Assembly: GCA_023418755.1 (NCBI GenBank)
Contig: JAEZZE010000287.1
Span: 1-8,767, forward strand
Length of the DNA stretch: 8,767 nt
Direction of reading: 5' to 3'
From: Bacillota bacterium
GTDB lineage: Bacteria > Bacillota > Bacilli > Paenibacillales > Paenibacillaceae
The position numbers and the translations under genes are program-made. Positions 1-6,032 of the stretch are shown in pieces. Each line of letters opens with the position of its first letter. Position 1 is the first letter of the stretch. The notes below the pieces were generated by a model. That model was not told the origin of the DNA, ran no database searches, and worked only from the letters and a program-made list of their open reading frames with translations.

Positions 1-781
1 AGCGGTTACCCGGGTGCGGCGGCGACACTTGCGAGAAACCGAAGCCGCTGCTCTCTTCATCCGACTCGTCCTCGATCTCGATGTAGCCGTTATCCGGGTT
101 CGGAGGCGGCACTTGCGAGTAACCGAAACCGCTGCTCTGTTCTTCCGACTCTTCCTCGATCTCGACGTAGTTGCTCTCCGCCTTGTCGTCCTCGCCCTCA
201 TAGGAGGAGGAGACCGGCGGAGGGGCTTCCGGGCGGCTCGGATCGGCCAGGTTGAATCTCTGCAAGGCTTCTTGCCCGCGCTTCGTCGTCTCGTGAATAG
301 CGTCGGCCGTATAGAAATTGCCGTCTCCGTCCATCGTGAAAATATGGCGGTCCGGCTTGGACCCCTGGACCGGCGCGCTCAAAGCGCCAATCGTGCTCAA
401 ATGCTCGCCGTCCGACCTATTGGAGATCGTTCCGTCCTCGTTGAACTTGCGCGCATAGGGCGCTCTTTTCTCCGTCGTGTCCGCGTAGAACGTCTTGGAG
501 GGGAGAACCGTATGCATTCTGGAGTGGGGCTGGGGGAACCACTTGTCGAAATCCTCCATCCCGTTCACCATCGGCTTCATTTCGAACGGTTCGCGCTGCA
601 AGCCTTGGAGCCTGTCCTGATTGCCGAGGGACGGCTGCTCCTGCCTCTGCCTATGAGAGCCGATCAGCGGCGCGTTTCCCTGCCTTCTATGCGATCCGAG
701 TGCGATCGAGCCGCCGTTAGATCCGCGATTCCCGATCAAGGGCGGCCGGCCCGAAACGGCATTGCTTCGTTTACGCGTCAT
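1..781 (-). CDS. Repeat-containing hypothetical protein, partial (3' end off the left edge)
   Basis: An uninterrupted minus-strand frame of 260 codons starts at ATG 781-779 and is still open at base 1. A GGAG ribosome site lies 9 nt upstream and a plausible promoter further up. The N-terminus (about residues 1-60) is low-complexity, rich in Gly, Arg, Asn and Gln, with the motif PLIG twice. Residues 65-175 look like a folded segment, including KTFYADTTEKRAPYARKF and HIFTMDGDGNFYTAD. A Pro-rich stretch follows, then two copies of a 28-residue acidic repeat (residues 205-232 and 233-260). No signal peptide or membrane segment is visible. The MDGDGNFYTAD stretch reminds me of the start of a domain found in bacterial polymorphic-toxin-like proteins, in which a HHSSF-type motif usually follows. 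That part would lie outside the window, so this is only a hint. Function unknown. The long plus-strand frame opposite it is Arg-rich and has no credible start, so I take this strand as the coding one. Confidence 0.75.
   Translation of the reverse strand, partial: MTRKRSNAVSGRPPLIGNRGSNGGSIALGSHRRQGNAPLIGSHRQRQEQPSLGNQDRLQGLQREPFEMKPMVNGMEDFDKWFPQPHSRMHTVLPSKTFYADTTEKRAPYARKFNEDGTISNRSDGEHLSTIGALSAPVQGSKPDRHIFTMDGDGNFYTADAIHETTKRGQEALQRFNLADPSRPEAPPPVSSSYEGEDDKAESNYVEIEEESEEQSSGFGYSQVPPPNPDNGYIEIEDESDEESSGFGFSQVSPPHPGNR
2..169 (-). repeat. Two tandem 84-bp coding repeats
   Basis: Bases 86-169 and 2-85 are two adjacent 84-bp units in frame with the minus-strand gene. Aligned by hand they agree at about 73 of 84 positions. 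Each unit encodes 28 residues: an acidic stretch beginning Y-[VI]-E-I-E, then SSGFG[YF]SQV, then a PP-rich tail ending near N-[GR]. The array reaches the window edge, so more copies may follow. Confidence 0.85.
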
Positions 782-790
782 GGAAATCGT

Positions 791-794
791 CTCC
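791..794 (-). promoter_or_regulatory. Ribosome binding site of the left-edge gene
   Basis: GGAG on the minus strand, 9 nt before the ATG at 781. It supports this start and this strand for the left-edge gene. Confidence 0.6.
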
Positions 795-813
795 ATTATT
801 TGGTTTTGCTTTC

Positions 814-842
814 ATCGTACTTTTTTTCGCCATACTTCGCAA
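814..842 (-). promoter_or_regulatory. Putative sigma-A promoter of the left-edge gene
   Basis: On the minus strand, TTGCGA (842-837) and TACGAT (819-814) are separated by exactly 17 nt, and each matches the consensus hexamer at 4 of 6 bases. The -10 lies about 32 nt ahead of the start codon. The spacer contains an A-run. The rest of the gap up to the next gene (to 1008) holds two short GC-rich inverted repeats (arms 850-854/861-865 and 878-883/894-899) without a T-tract, and no further gene that I can support. Confidence 0.45.
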
Positions 843-1008
843 TCCTTTTCGCGGGGAAAGCCGCGCCGCTTCCGGTCAGGAGCCCTCTTGCCCGCTCCTC
901 TGCGAACCTTAGGCATTCCGTTGGTTATCGGATCCGTGATTCCTTCATTAACTTAGTCCGCGCCCGACCGCATGCAAGACCCGTTCGCAACCCGTCGGCG
1001 GCGCCCGC

Positions 1009-1197
1009 TTACGGCAAAGCCGATCCGGCCTCTTGCAGGGCGGCGATAATTCGCTCCAGCTCCTCGCGCTCTTCGATTACGATAGAAACGAACCGCTGGC
1101 GATATCCGCTGCTCGACAGCTCGACCCGCACGAGCCGTTTGTCGTCGTCGGCGCTGATATCGATCTCTTCCGTCGAATAAATCAATCGGTTTGCCAA
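1009..1197 (-). CDS. Small hypothetical protein, 62 residues
   Basis: I do not recognise a family. The start is TTG 1197-1195, chosen because a strong CCGGAGG lies exactly 9 nt upstream. A TTG 12 codons further up has no ribosome site. The product begins MANRLIYSTEEIDISADDD, then a strand-like stretch around RLVRVELSSSGYRQRFVSIVI, and ends in a charged, probably helical segment (EEREELERIIAALQEAG). It has no signal peptide, membrane segment or cysteine. The alternating hydrophobic pattern suggests a small soluble alpha/beta protein. It is divergent from araR, about 70 nt from the AraR operator, but I saw no convincing promoter for it there, so co-regulation with arabinose genes is only a possibility. 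The antisense frame of similar length on the plus strand lacks a ribosome site. Confidence 0.6.
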   Translation of the reverse strand: MANRLIYSTEEIDISADDDKRLVRVELSSSGYRQRFVSIVIEEREELERIIAALQEAGSALP

Positions 1198-1206
1198 GGA
1201 AAACGA

Positions 1207-1213
1207 CCTCCGG
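1207..1213 (-). promoter_or_regulatory. Strong Shine-Dalgarno that sets a TTG start
   Basis: CCGGAGG on the minus strand, 9 nt before TTG 1197. It is the main reason for preferring the shorter 62-residue reading of the small gene. Confidence 0.6.
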
Positions 1214-1266
1214 TTATAGGCTTCGAAATTCAATGCATTTTGCGGAAAAGGACAAGCCGGGAATAG

Positions 1267-1279
1267 GTACGTACAAGTG
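1267..1279 (+). promoter_or_regulatory. AraR operator of araR
   Basis: The 13-mer GTACGTACAAGTG is found here and again, identically, at 2436-2448 in front of araD. Its core GTACGTAC is a perfect palindrome and resembles the known Bacillus AraR box (TGTACGTACA core flanked by A/T). It lies over the -35 area of the araR promoter, as expected for autorepression. AraR binding itself is inferred from the motif and gene context. Confidence 0.75.
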
Positions 1280-1285
1280 AGCGCG

Positions 1286-1296
1286 TATGCTATAAT
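1286..1296 (+). promoter_or_regulatory. araR promoter, -10 region
   Basis: A perfect TATAAT (1291-1296) is preceded by TGC, giving an extended -10. At 17-nt spacing the -35 would fall at 1268-1273, inside the AraR operator, and matches consensus poorly. The extended -10 probably compensates. The araR ribosome site and GTG lie about 33 nt downstream. Confidence 0.7.
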
Positions 1297-1328
1297 GGCA
1301 GTATGCTGAATGAGGAGGACCGGAGACC

Positions 1329-2417
1329 GTGCAATCGCCGAAGTATATACAGCTTAAAGAAGAGGTGCTGTCCTGGATCGCGTCGGGGCGTTACCGCCCC
1401 GGAGACAAGCTGCCGTCCGAGAACGAACTCGCCGAGCAATTCGCGCTGAGCCGACAGACGGTCCGCCAGTCTCTCGGGGAACTGGTCCGGGAAGGCTGGT
1501 TGGCCCGCGAGCAGGGCAAGGGAACGTTCGTCGGCAGGCAATCTCCGGAACGCCGCGCTTCGTCGGGCAACCGGACGGTCGGCATTATTACGACTTCGAT
1601 CTCGGACTATATTTTTCCTTCCATCGTTCGCGGGGTCGAATCGGCGCTCAAGGATAAAGGCTATCGCCTGCTGCTGTCCAGCACCGATCATCGCAAGGAC
1701 AGGGAACGCGAATGCCTGGAAATGATGCTTAGCCATTCGGTGTGCGCGCTGATCGTGGAGCCGACCAAGAGCGCGGAAGGCAACCCGAACTTCGATAATT
1801 ACATGGCGATCGAGGATCACGGCATTCCGATGCTGATGATTAACGAACGGTATCCGGATCTGGACTGCCCAGGCGTCAGAGTCGACGACGACGCGGGAGG
1901 CTACATGGCCGCGGATTGCCTGCTCGAGCTCGGACATCGGAGAATCGCCGGATTCTTCAAGACCGACGACATGCAGGGCGTCAGAAGAATGAAAGGGTTC
2001 ATCCGCGCCTGCCGGGACCGCAAGCTGCCGCCGGACGCGAGCTCGATCGTCCGATATTCGACGGAGGACAAGGAGGAGCGGCCGCAGCGTTTATTGAGAG
2101 AACTGCTCTTGTCCGAACAGAGGCCGACGGCGATCGTCTGCTATAACGATCAATTGGCCGTGTCGCTGCTCGATACGGTAAGAGAGCTGGGTTTGAGGAT
2201 TCCGGACGATCTGTCCATGATCGGCTACGACGATTCGTTCCTGGCGACGGCGACGGAAATCAAGCTGACGACGATCGAGCATCCGAAATCCGCGCTGGGA
2301 GAACATGCGGCGAACCTTCTCGTCTCAATGCTGGAGAACGACGAGCAACATCCAAGCAAAGACGTGCTTTATGCGCCCAAGCTGATCGTTCGGCAGTCCG
2401 CCTCGGAAAAACGATAA
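1329..2417 (+). CDS. araR: Arabinose metabolism transcriptional repressor AraR
   Basis: This is a 362-residue repressor that binds operators of arabinose genes and releases them when L-arabinose binds. Residues 2-70 are a GntR-type winged helix: KYIQLKEEVLSWI, then PGDKLPSENELAEQF, SRQTVRQSLGELV and the wing EQGKGTFV. From about residue 83 a LacI/periplasmic-binding-protein-like sensor follows (VGIITTSISDYIFPSIVRG near its start, PDDLSMIGYDDS and LTTIEHP near its end). This GntR-plus-LacI architecture and the length match Bacillus subtilis AraR. The start is GTG with a GAGGAGG site (1312-1318) 10 nt upstream. A copy of its presumed operator lies on its own promoter and another in the araD promoter just downstream. 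No clear terminator separates it from araD, so readthrough is possible, but araD has its own promoter. Confidence 0.93.
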   Translation: MQSPKYIQLKEEVLSWIASGRYRPGDKLPSENELAEQFALSRQTVRQSLGELVREGWLAREQGKGTFVGRQSPERRASSGNRTVGIITTSISDYIFPSIVRGVESALKDKGYRLLLSSTDHRKDRERECLEMMLSHSVCALIVEPTKSAEGNPNFDNYMAIEDHGIPMLMINERYPDLDCPGVRVDDDAGGYMAADCLLELGHRRIAGFFKTDDMQGVRRMKGFIRACRDRKLPPDASSIVRYSTEDKEERPQRLLRELLLSEQRPTAIVCYNDQLAVSLLDTVRELGLRIPDDLSMIGYDDSFLATATEIKLTTIEHPKSALGEHAANLLVSMLENDEQHPSKDVLYAPKLIVRQSASEKR

Positions 2418-2424
2418 CGGAGCC

Positions 2425-2454
2425 TCGACATAGATGTACGTACAAGTGTATAAT
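2425..2454 (+). promoter_or_regulatory. araDB promoter
   Basis: TCGACA (2425-2430, 5 of 6 to consensus) and a perfect TATAAT (2449-2454) are separated by 18 nt. The AraR box fills the spacer, which predicts tight repression. The 5' leader to the araD start is about 68 nt. Confidence 0.8.
2435..2448 (+). promoter_or_regulatory. AraR operator of araDB
   Basis: TGTACGTACAAGTG, with a perfect 10-bp palindrome TGTACGTACA (2435-2444), sits between the -35 and -10. It shares 13 identical bases with the araR operator at 1267-1279. It matches the known AraR box better than the araR copy does, because the palindrome is one base longer on each side. Confidence 0.8.
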
Positions 2455-2522
2455 CGACCTAACAGAGGAAAGGGAGAGCTGCAGAGGGGGCTTTTTCTAT
2501 CTAGGGGAGGAAGTGTTTTCAC

Positions 2523-3227
2523 TTGTTAGATCAACTAAAGGAACAAGTGTGCCAGGCCAATGCGGAACTGCCGAAGTATGGCTTGGTCACCTTCACTTGG
2601 GGCAATGTAAGCGGCTTCGACAGAGCTTCCGGCTTCATGGTGATCAAACCGAGCGGGGTGCCTTACGAGGAACTGAAGCCGGGGCATATGGTCGTCGTCG
2701 ATTCGAAAGGACGCGTCGTCGAGGGCGATCTGCGGCCTTCCTCGGATACGCCGACGCATCTCGTGCTGTACCGGGCGTTCCCCAACGTGGGAGGCATCGT
2801 GCATACGCACTCTCCCTGGGCGACGATCTGGTCGCAGGCGGGCCAAGGCATACCGGCGCTCGGAACGACTCAGGCCGATTATTTCTACGGTACGATTCCT
2901 TGCACGCGGCAGATGACGGACGAGGAGATTCGCGGCGAGTACGAGGCGGAGACGGGCAACGTGATCGTCGAAACCTTCCGCGGGATCGATCCGGACCGCG
3001 TTCCGGGCGTGCTCGTGAACAGCCACGCGCCGTTCGCATGGGGCAAGGACGCCATGAACGCCCTTCATAACGCCGTCGTTCTCGAAGAGGTGGCGAAGAT
3101 GGCTTATCATACGAGACAGCTTAACGCGGGAGTCGCTTCGATGAACCAGGCGCTGCTCGACAAGCATTACCTCCGCAAGCATGGGGCGAACGCTTATTAC
3201 GGTCAGCCCGAAGACTCGCGCAAATAG
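2523..3227 (+). CDS. araD: L-ribulose-5-phosphate 4-epimerase
   Basis: This cytoplasmic zinc enzyme interconverts L-ribulose 5-phosphate and D-xylulose 5-phosphate, the last step of arabinose entry into the pentose phosphate pathway. The 234-residue product is close to E. coli AraD in length and in many motifs (LVTFTWGNVS, KPSGVPY, SSDTPTH, GGIVHTHSPWATIW, ADYFYGTIPCTR, DKHYLRKHGANAYYGQ). By comparison with E. coli AraD, zinc ligands are His94, His96 and His168. Asp75, Asp119 and Tyr226 match the other conserved active-site positions. The start is TTG 2523, which aligns with the family N-terminus (MLDQLKEQV). The AGGGGAGG site at 2503-2510 is 12 nt away, slightly long. A GTG at 2513 is in another frame. 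It is followed 33 nt later by araB in the same operon. An alternative is the paralogue class SgbE/UlaF, but the AraR context makes AraD much more likely. Confidence 0.95.
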   Translation: MLDQLKEQVCQANAELPKYGLVTFTWGNVSGFDRASGFMVIKPSGVPYEELKPGHMVVVDSKGRVVEGDLRPSSDTPTHLVLYRAFPNVGGIVHTHSPWATIWSQAGQGIPALGTTQADYFYGTIPCTRQMTDEEIRGEYEAETGNVIVETFRGIDPDRVPGVLVNSHAPFAWGKDAMNALHNAVVLEEVAKMAYHTRQLNAGVASMNQALLDKHYLRKHGANAYYGQPEDSRK

Positions 3228-3260
3228 CCATTATCCTATTTATCTACAGGGAGGTTACCC

Positions 3261-4934
3261 ATGAGCCAGAAATACGCAATCGGCGTCGATTACGGCACGC
3301 AATCCGGCCGCGCCGTTCTCGTCGACTTGTCCAACGGCAATGAAATCGCGGACCACGTTACTCCATATCCTCACGGCGTGATCGACGAGAAGCTGCCGGT
3401 TTCCGGCCGCGAGCTGGAGCACGATTGGGCGCTGCAGCACCCGGACGATTATTTGGAAGTGCTTCGCCGTTCCGTTCCGGAGGTGCTCCGGCAATCCGGG
3501 GTGTCTCCGGCCGATGTTATCGGCCTTGGCATCGATTTTACGGCATGCACGATGCTGCCCGTCGACGCGCAAGGCGTGCCCCTCTGCCTGAAGCCGGAAT
3601 GGAAGGATCATCCCCACGGCTGGGTGAAGCTGTGGAAGCACCACGCCGCGCAGGACGAGGCGGACCGTCTCAACGCGATCGCCGCCGAGCGCGGAGAGAA
3701 ATTTCTGCCCCGGTACGGCGGCAAAATCTCCTCCGAATGGATGATCGCGAAAATCTGGCAAATCGTGAACGAGGCTCCGGAAGTGTACGAGGCGACGGAT
3801 CTGTTCACGGAAGCGACGGATTGGGTCGTCTCCCGGCTGACCGGCCAATTCGTGCGCAACAGCTGCACCGCCGGCTACAAGGCGATCTGGCATAAGCAGG
3901 ACGGCTATCCGGCCAACGACTTCTTCAAGGCGCTCGATCCCCGGTTGGACAAGCTGACGGAGACGAAGCTGCGCGGCGAGATCAAGCCGTTGGGCTCGAA
4001 GGCGGGCGAGCTGACGGAAGAGATGGCGAAGCTGATCGGCCTGAACGCGGGCACGGCGATTGCCGTCGGCAACGTCGACGCGCACGCGGCGGTGCCGGGC
4101 GTCGGCGTCGTCACTCCGGGCAAGCTGGTCATGGCGATGGGAACGTCGATCTGCCATATGCTGCTCGGCACGGAGGAAGTGGCCGTCGAGGGCATGTGCG
4201 GCGTCGTCGAAGACGGGATTATTCCGGGCTACATGGGCTACGAGGCCGGGCAATCCGCGGTGGGAGACATCTTCGAATGGTTCGTGGAGGAAGCCGTTCC
4301 GGCTTACGCGAAGGAAGCGGCGGAGAAAGAAGGCGTCGGCGTACACCAGTGGCTGACGGAACGGGCGTCCGCGTATAAGCCCGGGGAAACGGGATTGCTC
4401 GCGCTCGACTGGTGGAACGGCAATCGTTCCGTGCTCGTGGATACGAATCTGACCGGCGTCATCGTCGGCTACAGTCTGCTTACGAAGCCGGAGGAAGTGT
4501 ATCGCGCGCTGCTAGAAGCGACGGCATACGGCACTCGCAAAATTATCGACGCCTTCCATCATAACGGAGTACCGGTAGAAGAAGTCTATGCCTGCGGCGG
4601 ATTGCCGCAGCGCAACGCGCTGCTCATGCAAATCTATGCGGACGTGACCAATCGGGAGATCAAAATCGCCGATTCCAAGCAGACGCCGGCGGTCGGAGCC
4701 GCCATGTTCGGCGCGGTCGCCGCCGGCAGCGCTAGAGGCGGCTATGACAGCGTCGTCGACGCGGCGAAGGCGATGGCGCGCGTACGCGAGGAGTCGTTCA
4801 AGCCGATTCCGGAGAACGTGGCCGTCTACGAGAAGCTGTACCGGGAGTACGGCGAGCTGCACGACTATTTCGGGCGCGGCGCCAACGACGTGATGAAGCG
4901 TTTGAAGACATTGAAAGACGAAGCATCCCGCTAA
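3261..4934 (+). CDS. araB: Ribulokinase (L-ribulokinase)
   Basis: This FGGY-family kinase phosphorylates L-ribulose with ATP to L-ribulose 5-phosphate, the substrate of AraD encoded just upstream. The length of 557 residues is the usual AraB size. The N-terminal actin-like domain begins with AIGVDYGTQSGRAVLVD (residues 6-22). GIDFTACTMLPVD (90-102) and the KPEWKDHPHGWVKLWK region (111-126) are AraB-like substrate-side motifs. GNVDAHAAVPG (270-280) carries Asp273, the likely catalytic base. VMAMGTSICHML (290-301) is the glycine/serine phosphate region. YACGGLPQRNALLMQIYAD (443-461) is the C-terminal FGGY adenine-side motif. The start ATG has AGGGAGG 6 nt upstream. It is the second and last gene of the araDB unit, and araA does not follow. 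Confidence 0.95.
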   Translation: MSQKYAIGVDYGTQSGRAVLVDLSNGNEIADHVTPYPHGVIDEKLPVSGRELEHDWALQHPDDYLEVLRRSVPEVLRQSGVSPADVIGLGIDFTACTMLPVDAQGVPLCLKPEWKDHPHGWVKLWKHHAAQDEADRLNAIAAERGEKFLPRYGGKISSEWMIAKIWQIVNEAPEVYEATDLFTEATDWVVSRLTGQFVRNSCTAGYKAIWHKQDGYPANDFFKALDPRLDKLTETKLRGEIKPLGSKAGELTEEMAKLIGLNAGTAIAVGNVDAHAAVPGVGVVTPGKLVMAMGTSICHMLLGTEEVAVEGMCGVVEDGIIPGYMGYEAGQSAVGDIFEWFVEEAVPAYAKEAAEKEGVGVHQWLTERASAYKPGETGLLALDWWNGNRSVLVDTNLTGVIVGYSLLTKPEEVYRALLEATAYGTRKIIDAFHHNGVPVEEVYACGGLPQRNALLMQIYADVTNREIKIADSKQTPAVGAAMFGAVAAGSARGGYDSVVDAAKAMARVREESFKPIPENVAVYEKLYREYGELHDYFGRGANDVMKRLKTLKDEASR

Positions 4935-4945
4935 CGGCTAGCGGG
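4927..4945 (+). terminator. Hairpin across the araB stop codon
   Basis: CCCGCTA (4927-4933) and TAGCGGG (4939-4945) form a perfect 7-bp stem with a 5-nt loop. The stem includes part of the araB TAA stop. No T-tract follows, so it is more likely an RNA 3'-end or stability element, or the first part of a compound terminator, than a terminator by itself. Confidence 0.35.
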
Positions 4946-4964
4946 CAATCAAGCAGGATATTCG

Positions 4965-4998
4965 GCAGGGGCTGTCCCGTAGGAGCGGGGGCCCCTGC
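4965..4998 (+). terminator. GC-rich hairpin downstream of araB
   Basis: GCAGGGGC (4965-4972) pairs perfectly with GCCCCTGC (4991-4998). Inside it, CCCG (4976-4979) can pair with CGGG (4986-4989) around a 6-nt loop, giving a long stable stem 30 nt after the araB stop. Only TT follows, so termination here would be by a U-poor mechanism. The position between araB and the next promoter makes it the likely operon end. Confidence 0.5.
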
Positions 4999-5028
4999 TT
5001 CGCGTTCGTCGCGTAATTTCCGTCGAAG

Positions 5029-5090
5029 AAAAAAACAAAAAAATGTCGAAACATGTTGCAACCTTTTCGTCTCGCGAATGTGTATATAGT
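5029..5090 (+). promoter_or_regulatory. Promoter region of the secreted-protein gene pair
   Basis: An A-rich stretch (5029-5043), like an UP element, precedes TGCAACCTTTT (5057-5067) and TGTATATAG (5081-5089). For sigma-A, the spacing from TTGCAA to TATATA is 21 nt, too long. TGCAACC followed by a T-run resembles ECF sigma -35 elements (AAC core), and a -10 at ECF spacing would fall on TGTGTA, a weak match to CGTC-like elements. I therefore call a promoter here but cannot decide the sigma factor. The nearby ECF gene on the opposite strand is a candidate. Confidence 0.45.
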
Positions 5091-5122
5091 GAACGACATT
5101 GAAAAGAGAAGGGTTGATGACG

Positions 5123-5629
5123 ATGAGACAAAGCAAATTAACGAAAGCAGCACAGGGTTTACTGGCGACGATTCTCGTCGCCGGCATCGCGTTCGGGTCG
5201 TCCGAAGATGCCGTCCGGGCCGCCGAGGCTCAAGCGTCGGCAGCTCCGTCGGAAGCCGTCGCGCTGACGTCCGCGCCGCCGATCGAACTGTTCAGCGTGT
5301 TTAATCCGAACCATTTGCACTTGGAAAACGGTGTCAACTCGATTACGGCGACTACCGGTAAAGTAACGGTATCGGCCACGACGGTCGCCAATAAAACGGT
5401 CGATTCGATCGGAATTATTTTCTATGTTCAGAAATGGAACGGAAGCTCCTGGGAGAACGTCGGCGCGGGCTCCACGGTAGGCACGAACAACGATTCCGTC
5501 TACCACAACACGTTCGGCAAAACGGTGGAAGCCGGTTATTACTATCGGGCCCGGACGATTCACTGGGTCATTCACAACGGCAAGTACGAAGAAGGCGAAG
5601 TCATTACGGGATCTATTCTAGGGATATAA
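5123..5629 (+). CDS. Small secreted protein of unknown function
   Basis: This 168-residue exported protein begins with a clear signal peptide: basic MRQSKLTK, a hydrophobic core (about residues 11-25, GLLATILVAGIAFG), and a likely cleavage around Ala33-Ala36 (motifs VRA and AEA). A short Ala/Ser/Pro linker follows. The mature domain (about residues 54-168) is probably all beta, with DSIGIIFYVQKWNGSSWENVG, AGYYYRARTIHWV and GEVITGSI as its main strands. The pattern 'IGI.F..QKWNGSSWE' followed by 'YY.R....W' recalls a family of small secreted Bacillus/Paenibacillus proteins (possibly DUF6147), which I recall only loosely. No enzyme motif is visible and the mature part has no cysteine. The start is ATG 5123, 9 nt after AGAAGGG (5107-5113). 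ATG 5117 and TTG 5099 are also in frame but worse placed. Its stop overlaps the next start in TAATG. Confidence 0.75.
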   Translation: MRQSKLTKAAQGLLATILVAGIAFGSSEDAVRAAEAQASAAPSEAVALTSAPPIELFSVFNPNHLHLENGVNSITATTGKVTVSATTVANKTVDSIGIIFYVQKWNGSSWENVGAGSTVGTNNDSVYHNTFGKTVEAGYYYRARTIHWVIHNGKYEEGEVITGSILGI

Positions 5630-5976
5630 TGGGCCATACCGATGACTGGATTAAGGCAACGTTTCCGCAACCCAACGCAGAAGGAGTTCCCGAAGATACG
5701 TTGATCGCGATTTCCTTCCATCGAGAAATCAATCGAAACACGCTGAATATGAGAAACATACTAGTTCTGGATGGAAACAACGGAGGTCACCTCATATCCA
5801 GCCGTTTTTTGTATCGTTACGAGCCGGACAAGCGGACGCTGTTCATTTACTTGAAAGAGGAAGCGGAACGATTAGGATCGGGGAATACGATCGAGATCAT
5901 CGTGGCGGGAAGAATTGCGGACGTTCATAGCAGAAAGATGGGAATTCCTTTCCATTTGCGGTTCACGACGAAATAA
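5629..5976 (+). CDS. Single-domain SbsA-type Ig-like protein
   Basis: The product has 115 residues. Its whole length reads like one bacterial Ig-like domain of the SbsA/Big_5 type: FPQPNAEGVPEDTLIAISF, then EINRNTLNMRNILVLDG, a RTLFIYLK strand, GNTIEIIVAGRIADV and a final FHLRFTT. In larger surface proteins such domains are stalk modules. Here the domain stands alone, with no signal peptide, anchor or membrane segment. The ATG shares its A with the TAA stop of the secreted-protein gene (TAATG at 5627-5631). The ribosome site is weak (AGGGAT, 5620-5625), so translation probably depends on the upstream gene. The same frame is open upstream inside the neighbouring gene, but that stretch (from 5434) is Arg-rich shadow. 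A -1 frameshift could fuse the two products, though I see no slippery heptamer. Function unknown, with an extracellular or surface role doubtful without a signal. Confidence 0.7.
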   Translation: MGHTDDWIKATFPQPNAEGVPEDTLIAISFHREINRNTLNMRNILVLDGNNGGHLISSRFLYRYEPDKRTLFIYLKEEAERLGSGNTIEIIVAGRIADVHSRKMGIPFHLRFTTK

Positions 5977-5979
5977 AGG

Positions 5980-6025
5980 ATGGCGCGGCATAGTCCGGAA
6001 AAGACTTGCGGCGCCATTCTTTTTT
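5980..6025. terminator. Bidirectional intrinsic terminator between convergent genes
   Basis: ATGGCGC (5980-5986) pairs with GCGCCAT (6011-6017). The stem continues inward after one G-G mismatch as GCA(T)AGTC with GACTTGC, closing a short loop. On the plus strand the stem runs into TTCTTTTTT. On the minus strand it is followed by TCCTTTATTT. It therefore serves the Ig-like gene ending at 5976 and the anti-sigma gene ending at 6033. Confidence 0.8.
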
Positions 6026-6032
6026 GGGGATT

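Noticed and set aside
14..1180. 388-codon open frame on the plus strand
   Set aside because: It lies antisense to two better-supported minus-strand genes, is Arg/Leu-rich without any domain pattern, and has no ribosome site. The minus strand here has a proper start, ribosome site and repeat structure.
1290..1937. 215-codon minus-strand frame opposite araR
   Set aside because: Shadow of araR. Composition is Arg/His-rich with no family pattern, while araR on the other strand is unmistakable.
2477..2498. Possible attenuator in the araD leader (AGC...GGCTTTTTCT)
   Set aside because: Only a 3-4 bp stem can form before the T-run, too weak for a terminator, and no leader peptide was seen.
3255..4346. 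363-codon minus-strand frame opposite araB
   Set aside because: Mirror frame of a GC-rich kinase gene. Its His/Arg/Asp-rich composition is typical of such shadows.
5434..5628. Upstream extension of the Ig-like protein frame
   Set aside because: These 65 codons are an Arg-rich out-of-frame reading of the secreted-protein gene. The Ig-like fold begins just after the ATG at 5629.
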